The notes beneath the pieces are model-generated. The model searched no databases. It worked only from the letters and a program-made list of their open reading frames with translations, and had not been told where the DNA came from. Position numbers and translations under genes: made by a program. From CALBZH01 sp964538515 (GTDB lineage: Bacteria; Desulfobacterota; Syntrophobacteria; Syntrophobacterales; Syntrophobacteraceae), in contig CAZIEW010000012.1 in assembly GCA_964538515.1 (NCBI GenBank), forward strand, positions 22,057 to 86,056: a stretch of 64,000 nucleotides of DNA, written 5' to 3'. The stretch's first letter is position 1; every line of letters starts with the position of its first letter. Positions 1-8,650 of the stretch are shown here, piece after piece.

Positions 1-735
1 CTGCTGGTGGCCAACATCGCCTACGGCGACAAGGAAAACGAGGCGGTCCCCGGGGCCACCGAGGAAGAAAAGGTCCGGTATGTGCTGGAACGGGGCGGCC
101 GATTCGAAGATTACGGGAACGCCTACAAAGGCGCATACACGAAGCACGCCTACAAGGGGCCTTGTCTCATATACAACGAAAATTTGGCCGCCACAAAGGA
201 CTCCATGACAGGCCAATACTACGACGGCCTGCCCTTCTACGAGCCGATCAGGGACTGTCTCGGAAGGCCCTTGGACGACAAAGCTTCCCGGTACCCCTTC
301 CACATCATCACCTATCATCCCGTCTATCACGCCCAGGCGCGAACGGCCGCCAGCTCATGGCTCATGGGGGTCACTCCCGAGGAAACCGTCCAGATCAACG
401 CGGCCGATGCGGCACGTCTCGGCATCAAGCACGGCGACATGGTGCGGGTTTATTCCGAGAGCAACAAGGAAGGCGTGCGGGGCAAGGCATGGGTGATGGA
501 GGGGATGCGTCCCGGCATCGTTTGCATCCCTCACTCGCTGGGACATTGGCAATACGGCAGTCGATCCTTCGACGTGGACGGTCAGAAGAGCGCTTCAGCC
601 GCATGGATCGGCCGCGGCTGCTCGGCCAATCCCGTCATGCAGCTCGACCCCCATCTGAAGGACGTCTGTCTGCAGGACCCGATCGGGGGGAGCGCCTCCT
701 TTTACGATTCACGGGTCGCCATAGAGAAAGCCTGA
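1..735 (+). CDS. Molybdopterin oxidoreductase catalytic subunit, C-terminal part
   Basis: The open frame enters from the left edge, so only the last 244 residues are present. They hold the C-terminal molybdopterin-dinucleotide-binding domain of the DMSO-reductase family, with the typical run VQINAADAARLGIKHGDMV (about residues 130-148) followed by HSLGHWQYG. The Fe-S and main catalytic domains lie outside the window. The next gene is a TorD-type chaperone, which fits an exported or assembled molybdoenzyme. The HWQYG region recalls tetrathionate/thiosulfate/arsenate-type reductases, but the substrate cannot be fixed from this piece. Confidence 0.85.
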   Translation: MLVANIAYGDKENEAVPGATEEEKVRYVLERGGRFEDYGNAYKGAYTKHAYKGPCLIYNENLAATKDSMTGQYYDGLPFYEPIRDCLGRPLDDKASRYPFHIITYHPVYHAQARTAASSWLMGVTPEETVQINAADAARLGIKHGDMVRVYSESNKEGVRGKAWVMEGMRPGIVCIPHSLGHWQYGSRSFDVDGQKSASAAWIGRGCSANPVMQLDPHLKDVCLQDPIGGSASFYDSRVAIEKA

Positions 736-760
736 GATGCCGTGGTGAAGGAGGACCACC

Positions 761-1429
761 GTGACCAACAATCAGGACAGCACCATGGAAAGAGCGCGCG
801 GACAGGTTTACGCGTATTTTTCCGCTCTCTTTTTGAACCAGCCCACAGCACACGGGCTGGCCCAATTGCTGAGTGAAGACGGAGTCGATGCCTGGGAGAG
901 CATGTTCCCGCAGCACCCGGCGTGTGCAAGGCTGAGAGAGCTCTCGCAAGCCTATCACAGGGGCGAATGGCAAGCCGACGACTTTGTGCTGGACTATGAG
1001 GCCTTGTTCCGCGTGCCCGGCCAAAGCTATGTCCACCCGTTCGAGTCGGTCTATCGCCAGGAAGGTTTTGCCGCGGGCAAAGTGAAAGGTTGTGCGGTGC
1101 TGGCAGAACCGGCCCGGGAAGTGGCGGCGGTCTATCGCGAGCAAGGTTTGGCGCCCAGGGAAGGATTCACGGAGCTCCCCGACCACTTGGGCGTCGAGCT
1201 GGAGCTCATGGCCGTTCTTTGCCGGAGAGCGGCCAAGGCCTATGACGAAGAAAGTCCGCATGATGCCGTGCGTTTGACGACCCGGCAGCGCGATTTTCTT
1301 TCACAGCACCTGCTCAAATGGGGTCCGCAATGCTTGACGAAGGTTCGAGAAAACGGAAGGACCCCTTTGTACGGCTGCCTGGCCGACCTCCTGCGCGCTT
1401 TTCTGGAAAAGGAAGGCGAACTGAGTTGA
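761..1429 (+). CDS. TorD/DmsD-family molybdoenzyme chaperone
   Basis: A 222-residue, largely helical protein. Family-like blocks are YEALFRVPGQSYVHPFESVY (the conserved Pro-x-E-S-V-Y region) and DHLGVELELMAVL (the DHLG-x-E-hydrophobic region). TorD-family proteins bind the signal peptide and apo-form of a molybdoenzyme and hold it until cofactor is inserted. The GTG start follows an AAGGAGG ribosome site at 748-754. It lies 25 bases after the oxidoreductase gene, so that enzyme is its likely client. Confidence 0.85.
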   Translation: MTNNQDSTMERARGQVYAYFSALFLNQPTAHGLAQLLSEDGVDAWESMFPQHPACARLRELSQAYHRGEWQADDFVLDYEALFRVPGQSYVHPFESVYRQEGFAAGKVKGCAVLAEPAREVAAVYREQGLAPREGFTELPDHLGVELELMAVLCRRAAKAYDEESPHDAVRLTTRQRDFLSQHLLKWGPQCLTKVRENGRTPLYGCLADLLRAFLEKEGELS

Positions 1430-1493
1430 TAGGGAAGCCGAAACCGGATGGGGGATCAGTCGGATATATGGCGTTGTCCCAGGAGTATGCCCC

Positions 1494-2183
1494 ATGAACG
1501 ATTTTGAAACCTTGTTGGCTTCTTCAGCGGAGGCCCACGGGCACCTGTGTCCCGGTCAGGTCGTGGGAGTCCGGATGGCCATGCTGGGGTGCCGTCTGAT
1601 CGGGCTGGATGACCCGACGAGCCGGGAGCAGATCAAGAAGCTCATCGTCTACGTCGAGATGGACCGGTGCGCCGCCGATGCCGTGGCCCACGTCACGGGG
1701 GTCAAGCTCGGCCGCCGGTCCCTCAAGTTCATGGATTTCGGGATCATGGCGGCGAGCTTTCTCAACCTGGAAACGGGGAAAGCGTATCGAGTCCTTTCAA
1801 CCGAGGAGTCCCGGGAGCTGGCCCACCTGTACGCACCCGAAATCTGCGAAAAATATCCTCAGCAGCTCGAAGCTTACAAGCGCATGCCCGACTCCGTCCT
1901 TTTCAGGATTCAGGAGGTACGGATCGAGATCGATGAGGCCGACCTGCCGGGGAGGACCCGAAGCAAGGTCCCCTGTTCCCGGTGCGGACAGGTGGTCCGG
2001 GATCGTCGGGAGATCCGGGTTGATGGCGCTCCTCTCTGCGCTCACTGCGCCGGGAGAAGCTATTTTCGGGAGGCCAGGGACGTCGGCCGAGCGGACCTCG
2101 AGTCATTCTCCAGTACGAGGACGCCTCATGGCGCTCGGCCCCCTGGAATCCTGACCGTCGGTCGGCATGATGTGATCCACTGA
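1494..2183 (+). CDS. FmdE-family protein with C-terminal zinc ribbon
   Basis: A 229-residue protein beginning with the FmdE signature HGHLCPGQVVGVRMA (residues 15-29) and a second conserved block around Cys59 (DRCAADAVAHVTG). A C-terminal zinc ribbon is formed by Cys161, Cys164, Cys182 and Cys185. FmdE is named from formylmethanofuran dehydrogenase operons. In bacteria the family accompanies molybdenum enzymes, but its exact step is not known. It sits between a TorD chaperone and a molybdopterin-binding protein, consistent with a molybdenum-cofactor role. Confidence 0.85.
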   Translation: MNDFETLLASSAEAHGHLCPGQVVGVRMAMLGCRLIGLDDPTSREQIKKLIVYVEMDRCAADAVAHVTGVKLGRRSLKFMDFGIMAASFLNLETGKAYRVLSTEESRELAHLYAPEICEKYPQQLEAYKRMPDSVLFRIQEVRIEIDEADLPGRTRSKVPCSRCGQVVRDRREIRVDGAPLCAHCAGRSYFREARDVGRADLESFSSTRTPHGARPPGILTVGRHDVIH

Positions 2184-2229
2184 AAGTCTCGGACCTATCA
2201 CGATCGAGTAAAACGCAGGAGAGCTCGCC

Positions 2230-3261
2230 GTGCTGAAGATCATCCCACTAGAAGAGTCCGTAGGGTGCACCCTGGCCCATGACATCACGGAAATCCGGCC
2301 CGGAGAATTCAAGGGACCGGCGTTTCGAAAGGGCCACGTTGTCTGTCACGAGGATCTCTGCCATCTGGAGCGACTGGGGAAGAACCATCTCTACGTCGCG
2401 GAGCTTGCCGTAGACGAAATCCACGAAAATGAAGCGGCGGTCATGCTGGCCGACGCCCTTGCGGGGGCCGGCATTTCCTGGACCGGCGAGCCGAAAGAAG
2501 GGCGCATCAATCTCTACGCCGCCCACGACGGCCTGCTTCGGGTCGAGACGACGACTCTCGCCGCCTTCAACATGGTCGACGAGGTGATGTGCGCCACGCT
2601 TCACAACCACACGCTGGTCCGAAAGGGAAACCTGGTTGCCGCCACCCGGGCTATTCCCCTCGTCATGAAACGGGCCGCCATCGAGCGTGCCTCCGAGATC
2701 GCACGGCTCAATGGTCCGGTGCTGACGGTCACTCCTTTGCGTCAGGCGCGAGTGGGAATCATCGTCACGGGAAACGAGGTCTTCAACGGGCTGATCCAGG
2801 ACCGGTTCGCCCCCATCCTCAGAGAAAAGGTTGAAAACCTGGGATCGCAGGTGAGCGCTCTGGATTTCGTCCCGGACGATGCGGAGCAGATCGCGGCAAC
2901 CATCCGCTCCCAGCTCGACCGAGATTGCGATCTTCTCCTGCTGACCGGCGGGATGAGCGTGGATCCCGACGATGTGACGCGTCACGGAATCCGCAAAGCC
3001 GGCGCCAACGAGCTTCACTACGGCTCGTCGGTCCTTCCGGGAGCCATGTTCCTGGTGGCCTATCTCGGTGATATTCCGCTCCTTGGCGTACCCGGCTGCG
3101 CGCTGCACCACAAGGTCACCGTGCTGGACTTGATCCTGCCCCGAATTCTCGCCGGGCAGCGGGTGAACAAGGCTCAGCTCGCCTTTCTGGGCCACGGGGG
3201 CCTTTGTCGTGACTGCCCCGAATGCCACTATCCACAGTGTCCGTTCGGGAAAGGGGTTTGA
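2230..3261 (+). CDS. Molybdopterin-binding (MoaB/Mog-fold) protein with Cys-rich tail
   Basis: A 343-residue protein. Residues about 175-308 form a MoCF/Mog-type molybdopterin-binding domain, with GIIVTGNEVFNG (176-187) and LTGGMSVDPDD (238-248). The N-terminal half is MoeA-like in position but lacks clear MoeA landmarks. The C-terminus carries a tight cysteine group (Cys326, 329, 332, 337), which could bind a metal. The GTG start has AGGAG just upstream. It is last in the run of molybdoenzyme genes, so it probably handles cofactor insertion for that enzyme. Confidence 0.8.
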   Translation: MLKIIPLEESVGCTLAHDITEIRPGEFKGPAFRKGHVVCHEDLCHLERLGKNHLYVAELAVDEIHENEAAVMLADALAGAGISWTGEPKEGRINLYAAHDGLLRVETTTLAAFNMVDEVMCATLHNHTLVRKGNLVAATRAIPLVMKRAAIERASEIARLNGPVLTVTPLRQARVGIIVTGNEVFNGLIQDRFAPILREKVENLGSQVSALDFVPDDAEQIAATIRSQLDRDCDLLLLTGGMSVDPDDVTRHGIRKAGANELHYGSSVLPGAMFLVAYLGDIPLLGVPGCALHHKVTVLDLILPRILAGQRVNKAQLAFLGHGGLCRDCPECHYPQCPFGKGV

Positions 3262-3525
3262 GCCATCAGGACAATTTGAGTACTGCCTTCCAAACGAATG
3301 AATGCATTTGTAATCCATGGGAAGGCAAGGAAGCCCTTGATGAGGCCCATAGAGAGGTAGGGCTAGTCTTGGAATCCCCAGTGGCTGGGCCGAGCGTCCA
3401 GGCTGGAGCGCGGGTTGCCGTCAATATCAAGGGAACACTTGATCCGTGATTGGACCCGTGGCATGGTGGTGGTGATCCGGTCCGAGCTCGCACGGGATCT
3501 CGCTTTCAACCTGTAAGGATCGACC

Positions 3526-4659
3526 ATGGCCCCAGCGGACCGAAGCCGCATTCCCGCGCCAAGCTGTGCCATCGCCTTGAATATCCCTCAAATGAACACC
3601 CTGCGGGTCATCGCCATGCTCGGGATCTTCTTCCACCATCTCGGGATGACGGTCCTGCGAAACCCGGATACGCCCGTCGAGCGGGTCGTGCACGACATCA
3701 CGTACGTCGCCGCGGACGGAGTCATTGTCTTCAATCTCATCTCGGGATTCCTGCTGGCGCTCCCGTACCTCGGCCCGGCCCGTCGTGCGTTTCCGGGGTA
3801 CGGGGCGTTTCTCAAGCGACGGTTTCTGAGAATCCTCCCGACCTATTACATCGCGTTGCTGGTCTTTTCGGTCGCAAACGTCTTCGCCTTCGATTTTCCG
3901 GCCACGGCGTCCCTGCGGTTCCTGCTTGAGCACGCGCTTTTCCTCAACACCCTGGATCACGAGACGATCGGCCTGAACATCTCACCGTTCTGGTACGTGG
4001 GCATGCTCGTCCATTTCTATCTTCTCTTCCCGCTCGCCCTGCGCCTCTTTTTGAGACTTGGACCGACCCGTGCCGCTCTCTCCCTCATCGCGGCCTCGTG
4101 GGGGGTCTGCGGCCTCATGTCTTTCTACCTCACCCTGTGTCCCGATTCAGTCTTCGGCATGGCGGGCGCGCTCATGTTCTTCAACCTACCGGGACGCCTG
4201 CCCGAGCTTACCATCGGCATGTGGCTGGCAGCCATCTGGAATCCTTCCGACTCGTGCGGTCAGGAAGGGAAGCTGAACCGACCGTTCACATTCTTCCTCG
4301 CGGGCATGGTGCTGCATGCCCTCGTCTCTGCCCCCTTTGTCGGGAAGACGGACGGCCTCCCCTTTCACCTCCTGAACGTTTCGGCCGTCGTCCCGGTCTT
4401 CACACTGCTCTTCCTGTGGCGCCCGACAGCGGTGGCGGCGCGTTTTGCCGCTGTCGCAAAGCTCGCCAAATACTCCTTCGGCATCTTCCTCGTCCACCAT
4501 CCTGTCTTCAGCTATCTCGGCGTGATGCCCGGGAAGGTTCCGGAAACCACAGCCGAGCTCGTGAAGCTCGCCTTTCTCCTGTTCCCCTTGTCCTATGCGA
4601 CCGCGGTGCTCCTGGATCGGCTCGCCGGTTTCGTGGTGAGCCTTCCGCGAGGGCGATAG
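3526..4659 (+). CDS. Acyltransferase 3 family membrane protein
   Basis: A 377-residue multi-spanning protein with about ten hydrophobic segments. The N-terminal block MNTLRVIAMLGIFFHHLG carries the conserved His-His of acyltransferase 3 (O-antigen/lipid O-acyltransferase) proteins, and RRFLRILPTYYIALL is the second family landmark. Such enzymes transfer acyl groups to extracytoplasmic sugars or lipids. A weak AAGGA precedes the ATG, and a start at the internal Met at 3592 is possible. It is flanked by about 265 bases on each side without genes, so it looks monocistronic. Confidence 0.8.
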   Translation: MAPADRSRIPAPSCAIALNIPQMNTLRVIAMLGIFFHHLGMTVLRNPDTPVERVVHDITYVAADGVIVFNLISGFLLALPYLGPARRAFPGYGAFLKRRFLRILPTYYIALLVFSVANVFAFDFPATASLRFLLEHALFLNTLDHETIGLNISPFWYVGMLVHFYLLFPLALRLFLRLGPTRAALSLIAASWGVCGLMSFYLTLCPDSVFGMAGALMFFNLPGRLPELTIGMWLAAIWNPSDSCGQEGKLNRPFTFFLAGMVLHALVSAPFVGKTDGLPFHLLNVSAVVPVFTLLFLWRPTAVAARFAAVAKLAKYSFGIFLVHHPVFSYLGVMPGKVPETTAELVKLAFLLFPLSYATAVLLDRLAGFVVSLPRGR

Positions 4660-4926
4660 GGGGAACAGCGCACCCCGGAGCCGGACGCAGGACAGGGCGA
4701 TGGGTCCCGAGCAGAAGACTATTTTTTCCGGCAGATCGGCCCGAAACGCAACCGGGCCGCCTGGCCCCCTCGGATTCCCGAGCGGTTGTAGCGAAAAAGA
4801 CGCGGAACCGAAACGCCTCTGAAACGTCGATGCTCTAGAAACCTTTTCGCATGGCCCGTCAAACCACGAAAGAAGCCAAACCGAGCCATTGGTCTCAGGA
4901 ATGAGCACCCGCAGAGGAGAACAAGA

Positions 4927-5295
4927 ATGGAGCCCAATCTCATGGTGCATTTTGGCGATGTCTTGACAAGGCGGTTAAGCGAGGTCGAGCCGGAACTGCG
5001 AGGCATTCTTGCAGATTTGAAGACCCTCGGCGGCAGTTCCGAGCCAATGGACGAAGCCGACCTCACTTCCAATCGTTGCGCGACCGAATTCATGATGCTC
5101 ATGCAGCGTCGAAACAGCAACCTTGTCCGGGAAATCCGCTCGGCGTTGGATCGACTGAGCCGTGGGGCGTTTGGTATCTGCACCGAGTGCGGTGACCCAA
5201 TCGGCATTGAGCGACTGAAAGTGCAGCCCATGACACCCCTCTGCCTGGACTGCAAGCGCAGTCTGGAGGCCGCCGCCAAAAAAAGGGCGGCGTAA
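4927..5295 (+). CDS. DksA/TraR-type C4 zinc-finger protein
   Basis: A 122-residue protein with an N-terminal helical part and a C-terminal four-Cys finger (Cys85, Cys88, Cys106, Cys109). The spacing matches DksA/TraR proteins, which bind the RNA polymerase secondary channel. The coiled-coil tip of true DksA carries D-x-x-D-x-A; here residues 42-47 read DEADLT, a partial match. It is preceded by GAGGAGA. Most of the gene is overlapped on the other strand by the extended frame of the four-helix-bundle gene; this one is the better supported of the two in the shared stretch. Confidence 0.85.
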   Translation: MEPNLMVHFGDVLTRRLSEVEPELRGILADLKTLGGSSEPMDEADLTSNRCATEFMMLMQRRNSNLVREIRSALDRLSRGAFGICTECGDPIGIERLKVQPMTPLCLDCKRSLEAAAKKRAA

Positions 5296-5952
5296 CGCCA
5301 TAGGGCGCAGCCCCCCGAAGTCGACGTTAGATTTGCTCATGGCGCAGGTGGTCGGCGGCTTTGGTTTCCGTTCGGGGCTGTCAGGATATCTGGGCGAGGG
5401 GCGCCGAGCCCCTTCTTTCAACCGGGCAGCGGTCATACGCTCCCGCAGGCCACCCTCTTCGACAAAGGCCTTTTCGAGCTGACGCAGCTGTTTGTCAAGC
5501 AGGGTACTCGCGACTTTGATCAACCCGATGATCACATTGGCGGCAATGGCTGGGTCCTGGTGCTCAAGGCCTTTTCGGAAGGTGTCGTACGTCGCATTTG
5601 GTGTGCGGATGAGCTCCCCCAATCGACGGGCGTAAGGGTGGTCCTTGGCCCATTCCTCCAGGCCCCGAATTCTCAGGAAGTCCCGGTAATCCGCCAGTAG
5701 CTCCTCCAGGCTTGCCCGTGCGACATTGGTGAGCTTGATTTCGCTCTCCTTCGAAGTGGCCGATGCCATGCTGCCTTCGATGATGTTCTGTTTGCCGGAC
5801 CGAGCGGCCTGGACCATCTGGTCCACGGTGCGGTCGCGCTTGTCGAAGTAGCGTGCACAGAAGTGGACCGTGGCATCGTAGACGATTTCCGCTCGCTGGT
5901 AGGAGAGGAGCTTTCGGTAGCCGCCATGCGGAGGGATGAAGCCTTCGGGCAT
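4975..5952 (-). CDS. Four-helix-bundle (S23/IVS-like, suffix-domain) protein with extended C-terminus
   Basis: The N-terminal about 200 residues resemble four-helix-bundle proteins related to the 23S rRNA intervening-sequence (S23) family, with FIPPHGGYRKLLSYQRAEIV near the start and RSGKQNIIEGS about residues 52-62. The function of the family is not established. The ATG at 5952 has GGAG eight bases upstream. From about residue 215 the frame runs 321 bases antisense through the DksA-type gene, and that part looks non-natural. The original stop near 5300 has probably been lost, or the true C-terminus is unknown. A repetitive leader lies upstream. Confidence 0.6.
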   Translation of the reverse strand: MPEGFIPPHGGYRKLLSYQRAEIVYDATVHFCARYFDKRDRTVDQMVQAARSGKQNIIEGSMASATSKESEIKLTNVARASLEELLADYRDFLRIRGLEEWAKDHPYARRLGELIRTPNATYDTFRKGLEHQDPAIAANVIIGLIKVASTLLDKQLRQLEKAFVEEGGLRERMTAARLKEGARRPSPRYPDSPERKPKPPTTCAMSKSNVDFGGLRPMALRRPFFGGGLQTALAVQAEGCHGLHFQSLNADWVTALGADTKRPTAQSIQRRADFPDKVAVSTLHEHHEFGRATIGSEVGFVHWLGTAAEGLQICKNASQFRLDLA

Positions 5953-5994
5953 GATCAGCACTCCAAGGGAAGGGACCTAAGAGACCGAGGGTGG

Positions 5995-6062
5995 TGCCAG
6001 CTGACTAAAGATTTCCCCCTTTTGTCTCTTCAGTCCCTTTTGTCCCTTAAGTCTCTTGCGTT
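5995..6062 (-). repeat. Purine-rich short-period repeat upstream of the four-helix-bundle gene
   Basis: Read on the minus strand, the tract is a run of near-repeats of about ten bases (AAGAGACTT, AAGGGACAA, AAGGGACTG, AAGAGACAA, AAGGGGG). A related GTCTCTTAGGTCCCTT lies closer to the start codon. Such GGGAC/GAGAC ladders are my recollection for four-helix-bundle genes in metagenomic genomes. The tract lies between the SWIM gene's 3' end and the four-helix gene. Confidence 0.5.
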
Positions 6063-6100
6063 TTGCCATGGAAGCCGTGGACACCCCGGCTTCCCCTCGC

Positions 6101-8053
6101 TCACTGCTGAACAATCGGCCGGCGGTCCAGCCCATCAAGCACCTCCATGAGCCGCCTCTTGCGCGCATGGGTGCGCCGGATTTCGGTTATGGTCGCGGTC
6201 CACTCGGCCATCCGCTCTTCGTCATGAAAGACCTGCCGCATCTGGCGCAAGTAAGCTCCCGCCTGCTGGTAGGCGTTGGGGTTGGTCTGCGCGATCTCTT
6301 GTTCCGCCAACCGTTTCCAAATGGCGATGGCCTCGTCGGGATGGGTTCCGGAGACGGCTCGGGCCACCCGATCTTCCTGACCGAACCCCCTTCCATATCG
6401 GTCGCGGCTGGCGACGGCGTACCACCTCAAGACCTCAGTGGGATTGGCCTCCTCGATGTGAATGTCGATGAGTACGCGAGACAAGGGAAACTCCCTCCTC
6501 CGATGAGGGGTGCCTGAGCGCGCCGAGCCACTTCCGGAGGACGGCCATGGCGGGCTGCTTCCTTCTATCCGGCCGGTTTCAAGGTACTGCAGCGCATCCC
6601 CCCGCACAGTCTCCCAGAGGCCGATCCGGCTGGAAGCATCGCGCAGGTTCTTATAGGATTCCAGGGAAGGACTCTCGAGGAATTCCTCCGCGCGGAACGT
6701 CGTGACGCCTACCCAGTCACCACGCTCGTGTAGGATCTTGAGCCTCGCTTTCCGAAGGGAGGAAGCGATCCCGGGCCAGTCTTCGCGCGTGGCCTCGATC
6801 CCCGATTGGATCCATTCTTCCGCCTCGTCCAAGGATCCGGCGTCGAGGAGCCGTTTGACGAGACGCTCGTAGCTCGCCGTGATGGGCGCTTCCTTCTTGC
6901 ACAGAGGAATGATCTCATCCCAGCGTGCCGACTCTTCCAGAGCACGGATTACCCAGTTGCTCAAACGGTCGCGCCGGTACCGGTTATCGAAGGGACTCTC
7001 CCCTTTTGCCCTCCGAAGCTCCTCGAGCCGCGCGAGGAGGCCGTCCGCAAGGCCGCTCCACTCCTCCGTCGAGCGCGGGAGATCCCAGAACACCCGGGCT
7101 CCCCGACAGAGATCGAATTCATCCTTGAGATCCGCATCGACCGCCCAGAGCATCTGGTCAACGGGCGCCATCGAAGAGAGGGACAGCGCGCGAAAGACCA
7201 CATCCAGGGCCGATGCGATCTCATCGGCGGTTTCTCCCTCGTCTTCGCTCATCCCCACCTGCTCGGAGCCCTTGTCCAGGAGCTCCCTGCCGAGAGCGAG
7301 GACGTCATCGGCGTGTCCTTTGTGAAGCAACGCTTCGAGACGCTCCCGGACGCGGGAATAGTCGGGAACGTACCTTTCATTGCTCCAGTGGCGGCTCCAG
7401 CCGGGCTCCGCGCTGAGTGCCCGGATCTCTTTACGGATGGCCCGCACGATCGTTTGCACTTCCCCGCTTGCCAGCACAGCCAGATCGTTCAGCTTCTCGC
7501 CGACGGATGAGTGACAAGTCATCAGATCCTGAATGAGGGCGACCAATTGCTCTTTGGAGAGGCTTGCCAGGTAGGAAGCGACCGGGCCGAGGATCAGCTT
7601 CTGAGGGGTTAACCGGAACGAAGGAATCACATCTTCGTCTTCGACCTCATCCTCTTCCATCGAGGAGTCGTTGCCAACGCGCCCGATCCCCGCCAGGATC
7701 GCCAGTCGCTCGTCGTCCCGGTCACAGGCCGAAGCTTCCGCTCCTGCCTTAAGGAGTTGCAGGTACTCGATGACGACGGCCACCGCGTGCTTGCAGGCTG
7801 ACCGGAGGTAAGGGCAACTGCAGCGCGACGTGAGTCCACCCCCCTCCAGGCCGACCATGGTGGCATATTTGCCACCGCCTTCGACCCAGGCCACGAGGCG
7901 GTTGTCGGGAGTTTTCGCCAGCTGCAGCACTCTCCCGGTCTTCTGATAGCTTTTCCCCCGACTGACGGTCTTGCTTCCGGCCCATACAGTCAGGTCATCC
8001 CAAGTCAACTCACGAAATGGATCGTGATCCTCCATGAGGTCGCTCCCCAACAT
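6101..8053 (-). CDS. SWIM zinc-finger protein
   Basis: A 650-residue protein with an N-terminal SWIM motif (Cys78-x-Cys80...Cys87-x-His89, read as CSCPYLRSACKH), which binds zinc and is usually linked to DNA or protein binding. The remainder is helical and repeat-like, reminiscent of TPR-type scaffolds. GAGGAG lies seven bases before the ATG at 8053; an in-frame ATG at 8035 also has a fair ribosome site. It is followed by no related gene, and no partner such as a SNF2 helicase is visible here. Confidence 0.75.
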   Translation of the reverse strand: MLGSDLMEDHDPFRELTWDDLTVWAGSKTVSRGKSYQKTGRVLQLAKTPDNRLVAWVEGGGKYATMVGLEGGGLTSRCSCPYLRSACKHAVAVVIEYLQLLKAGAEASACDRDDERLAILAGIGRVGNDSSMEEDEVEDEDVIPSFRLTPQKLILGPVASYLASLSKEQLVALIQDLMTCHSSVGEKLNDLAVLASGEVQTIVRAIRKEIRALSAEPGWSRHWSNERYVPDYSRVRERLEALLHKGHADDVLALGRELLDKGSEQVGMSEDEGETADEIASALDVVFRALSLSSMAPVDQMLWAVDADLKDEFDLCRGARVFWDLPRSTEEWSGLADGLLARLEELRRAKGESPFDNRYRRDRLSNWVIRALEESARWDEIIPLCKKEAPITASYERLVKRLLDAGSLDEAEEWIQSGIEATREDWPGIASSLRKARLKILHERGDWVGVTTFRAEEFLESPSLESYKNLRDASSRIGLWETVRGDALQYLETGRIEGSSPPWPSSGSGSARSGTPHRRREFPLSRVLIDIHIEEANPTEVLRWYAVASRDRYGRGFGQEDRVARAVSGTHPDEAIAIWKRLAEQEIAQTNPNAYQQAGAYLRQMRQVFHDEERMAEWTATITEIRRTHARKRRLMEVLDGLDRRPIVQQ

Positions 8054-8073
8054 GCATCAGCTCCTCGAAGCCG

Positions 8074-8649
8074 CTAGCAATTGCCTTGCAGTCCCAGTTC
8101 TCCGGCGACAGCCTGCATGCCCTCGATGGTATCCCCAATCAGCTCGTTCAGCTCCAGTCCGAGCATAGCCGCCCCCTTCTCAATGATTGACCGATCCACC
8201 CCCGCGGCAAAGGCCTTGTCTTTCCACTTCTTGCGTACACTCTTGACGGGAAGGTCCAAAATTGATTTGGAGGGGCGGACCAAGGCGGCGGCACTCACCA
8301 GGCCGGTCAGCTCATCGACGGCAAACAGGGTTTTCTCGAGGTCCGTCCGGGGCTCCACATCCGTACAAATGCTCCACCCGTGCGAGAGAACCGCACGGAT
8401 GAGATCGGGCGGCCAGCCATGCTCTTCCAGAATTTCGGGGGCATGCCGCAGGTGAGCCTCCGGGTAACGCTCGTAATCCACATCATGAATGAGGCCAACC
8501 ACACCCCATAGCTCCTCGTCCTCGCCCCGCTTTCTCGCCATGTGACGCATCACGGCTTCAACGGCCAATGCGTGCCGCCTGAGATTTTCCGAGGTGACGT
8601 ACTTGGTCAGCAGCGCCCATGCATCTTCTCGCGTCGGCTTCGCACCCAT
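8074..8649 (-). CDS. HD-domain metal-dependent phosphohydrolase
   Basis: A 191-residue protein with the HD constellation: His26, His55-Asp56 (VGLIHDVDYERYPEAH), His90 and Asp112. These fit a small HD hydrolase acting on a nucleotide or similar phosphoester; the substrate is unknown. The start at 8649 is chosen because AGGAGGG lies six bases upstream. An upstream in-frame start at 8676 would overlap the end of cbiG and lacks a ribosome site. It begins one base from the cbiG stop, so the two are probably co-transcribed. Confidence 0.8.
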   Translation of the reverse strand: MGAKPTREDAWALLTKYVTSENLRRHALAVEAVMRHMARKRGEDEELWGVVGLIHDVDYERYPEAHLRHAPEILEEHGWPPDLIRAVLSHGWSICTDVEPRTDLEKTLFAVDELTGLVSAAALVRPSKSILDLPVKSVRKKWKDKAFAAGVDRSIIEKGAAMLGLELNELIGDTIEGMQAVAGELGLQGNC

Positions 8650-8650
8650 C

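Noticed and set aside
635..1261. Long minus-strand frame opposite the TorD gene
   Set aside because: It is a codon-shadow of two well-supported plus-strand genes and has no domain.
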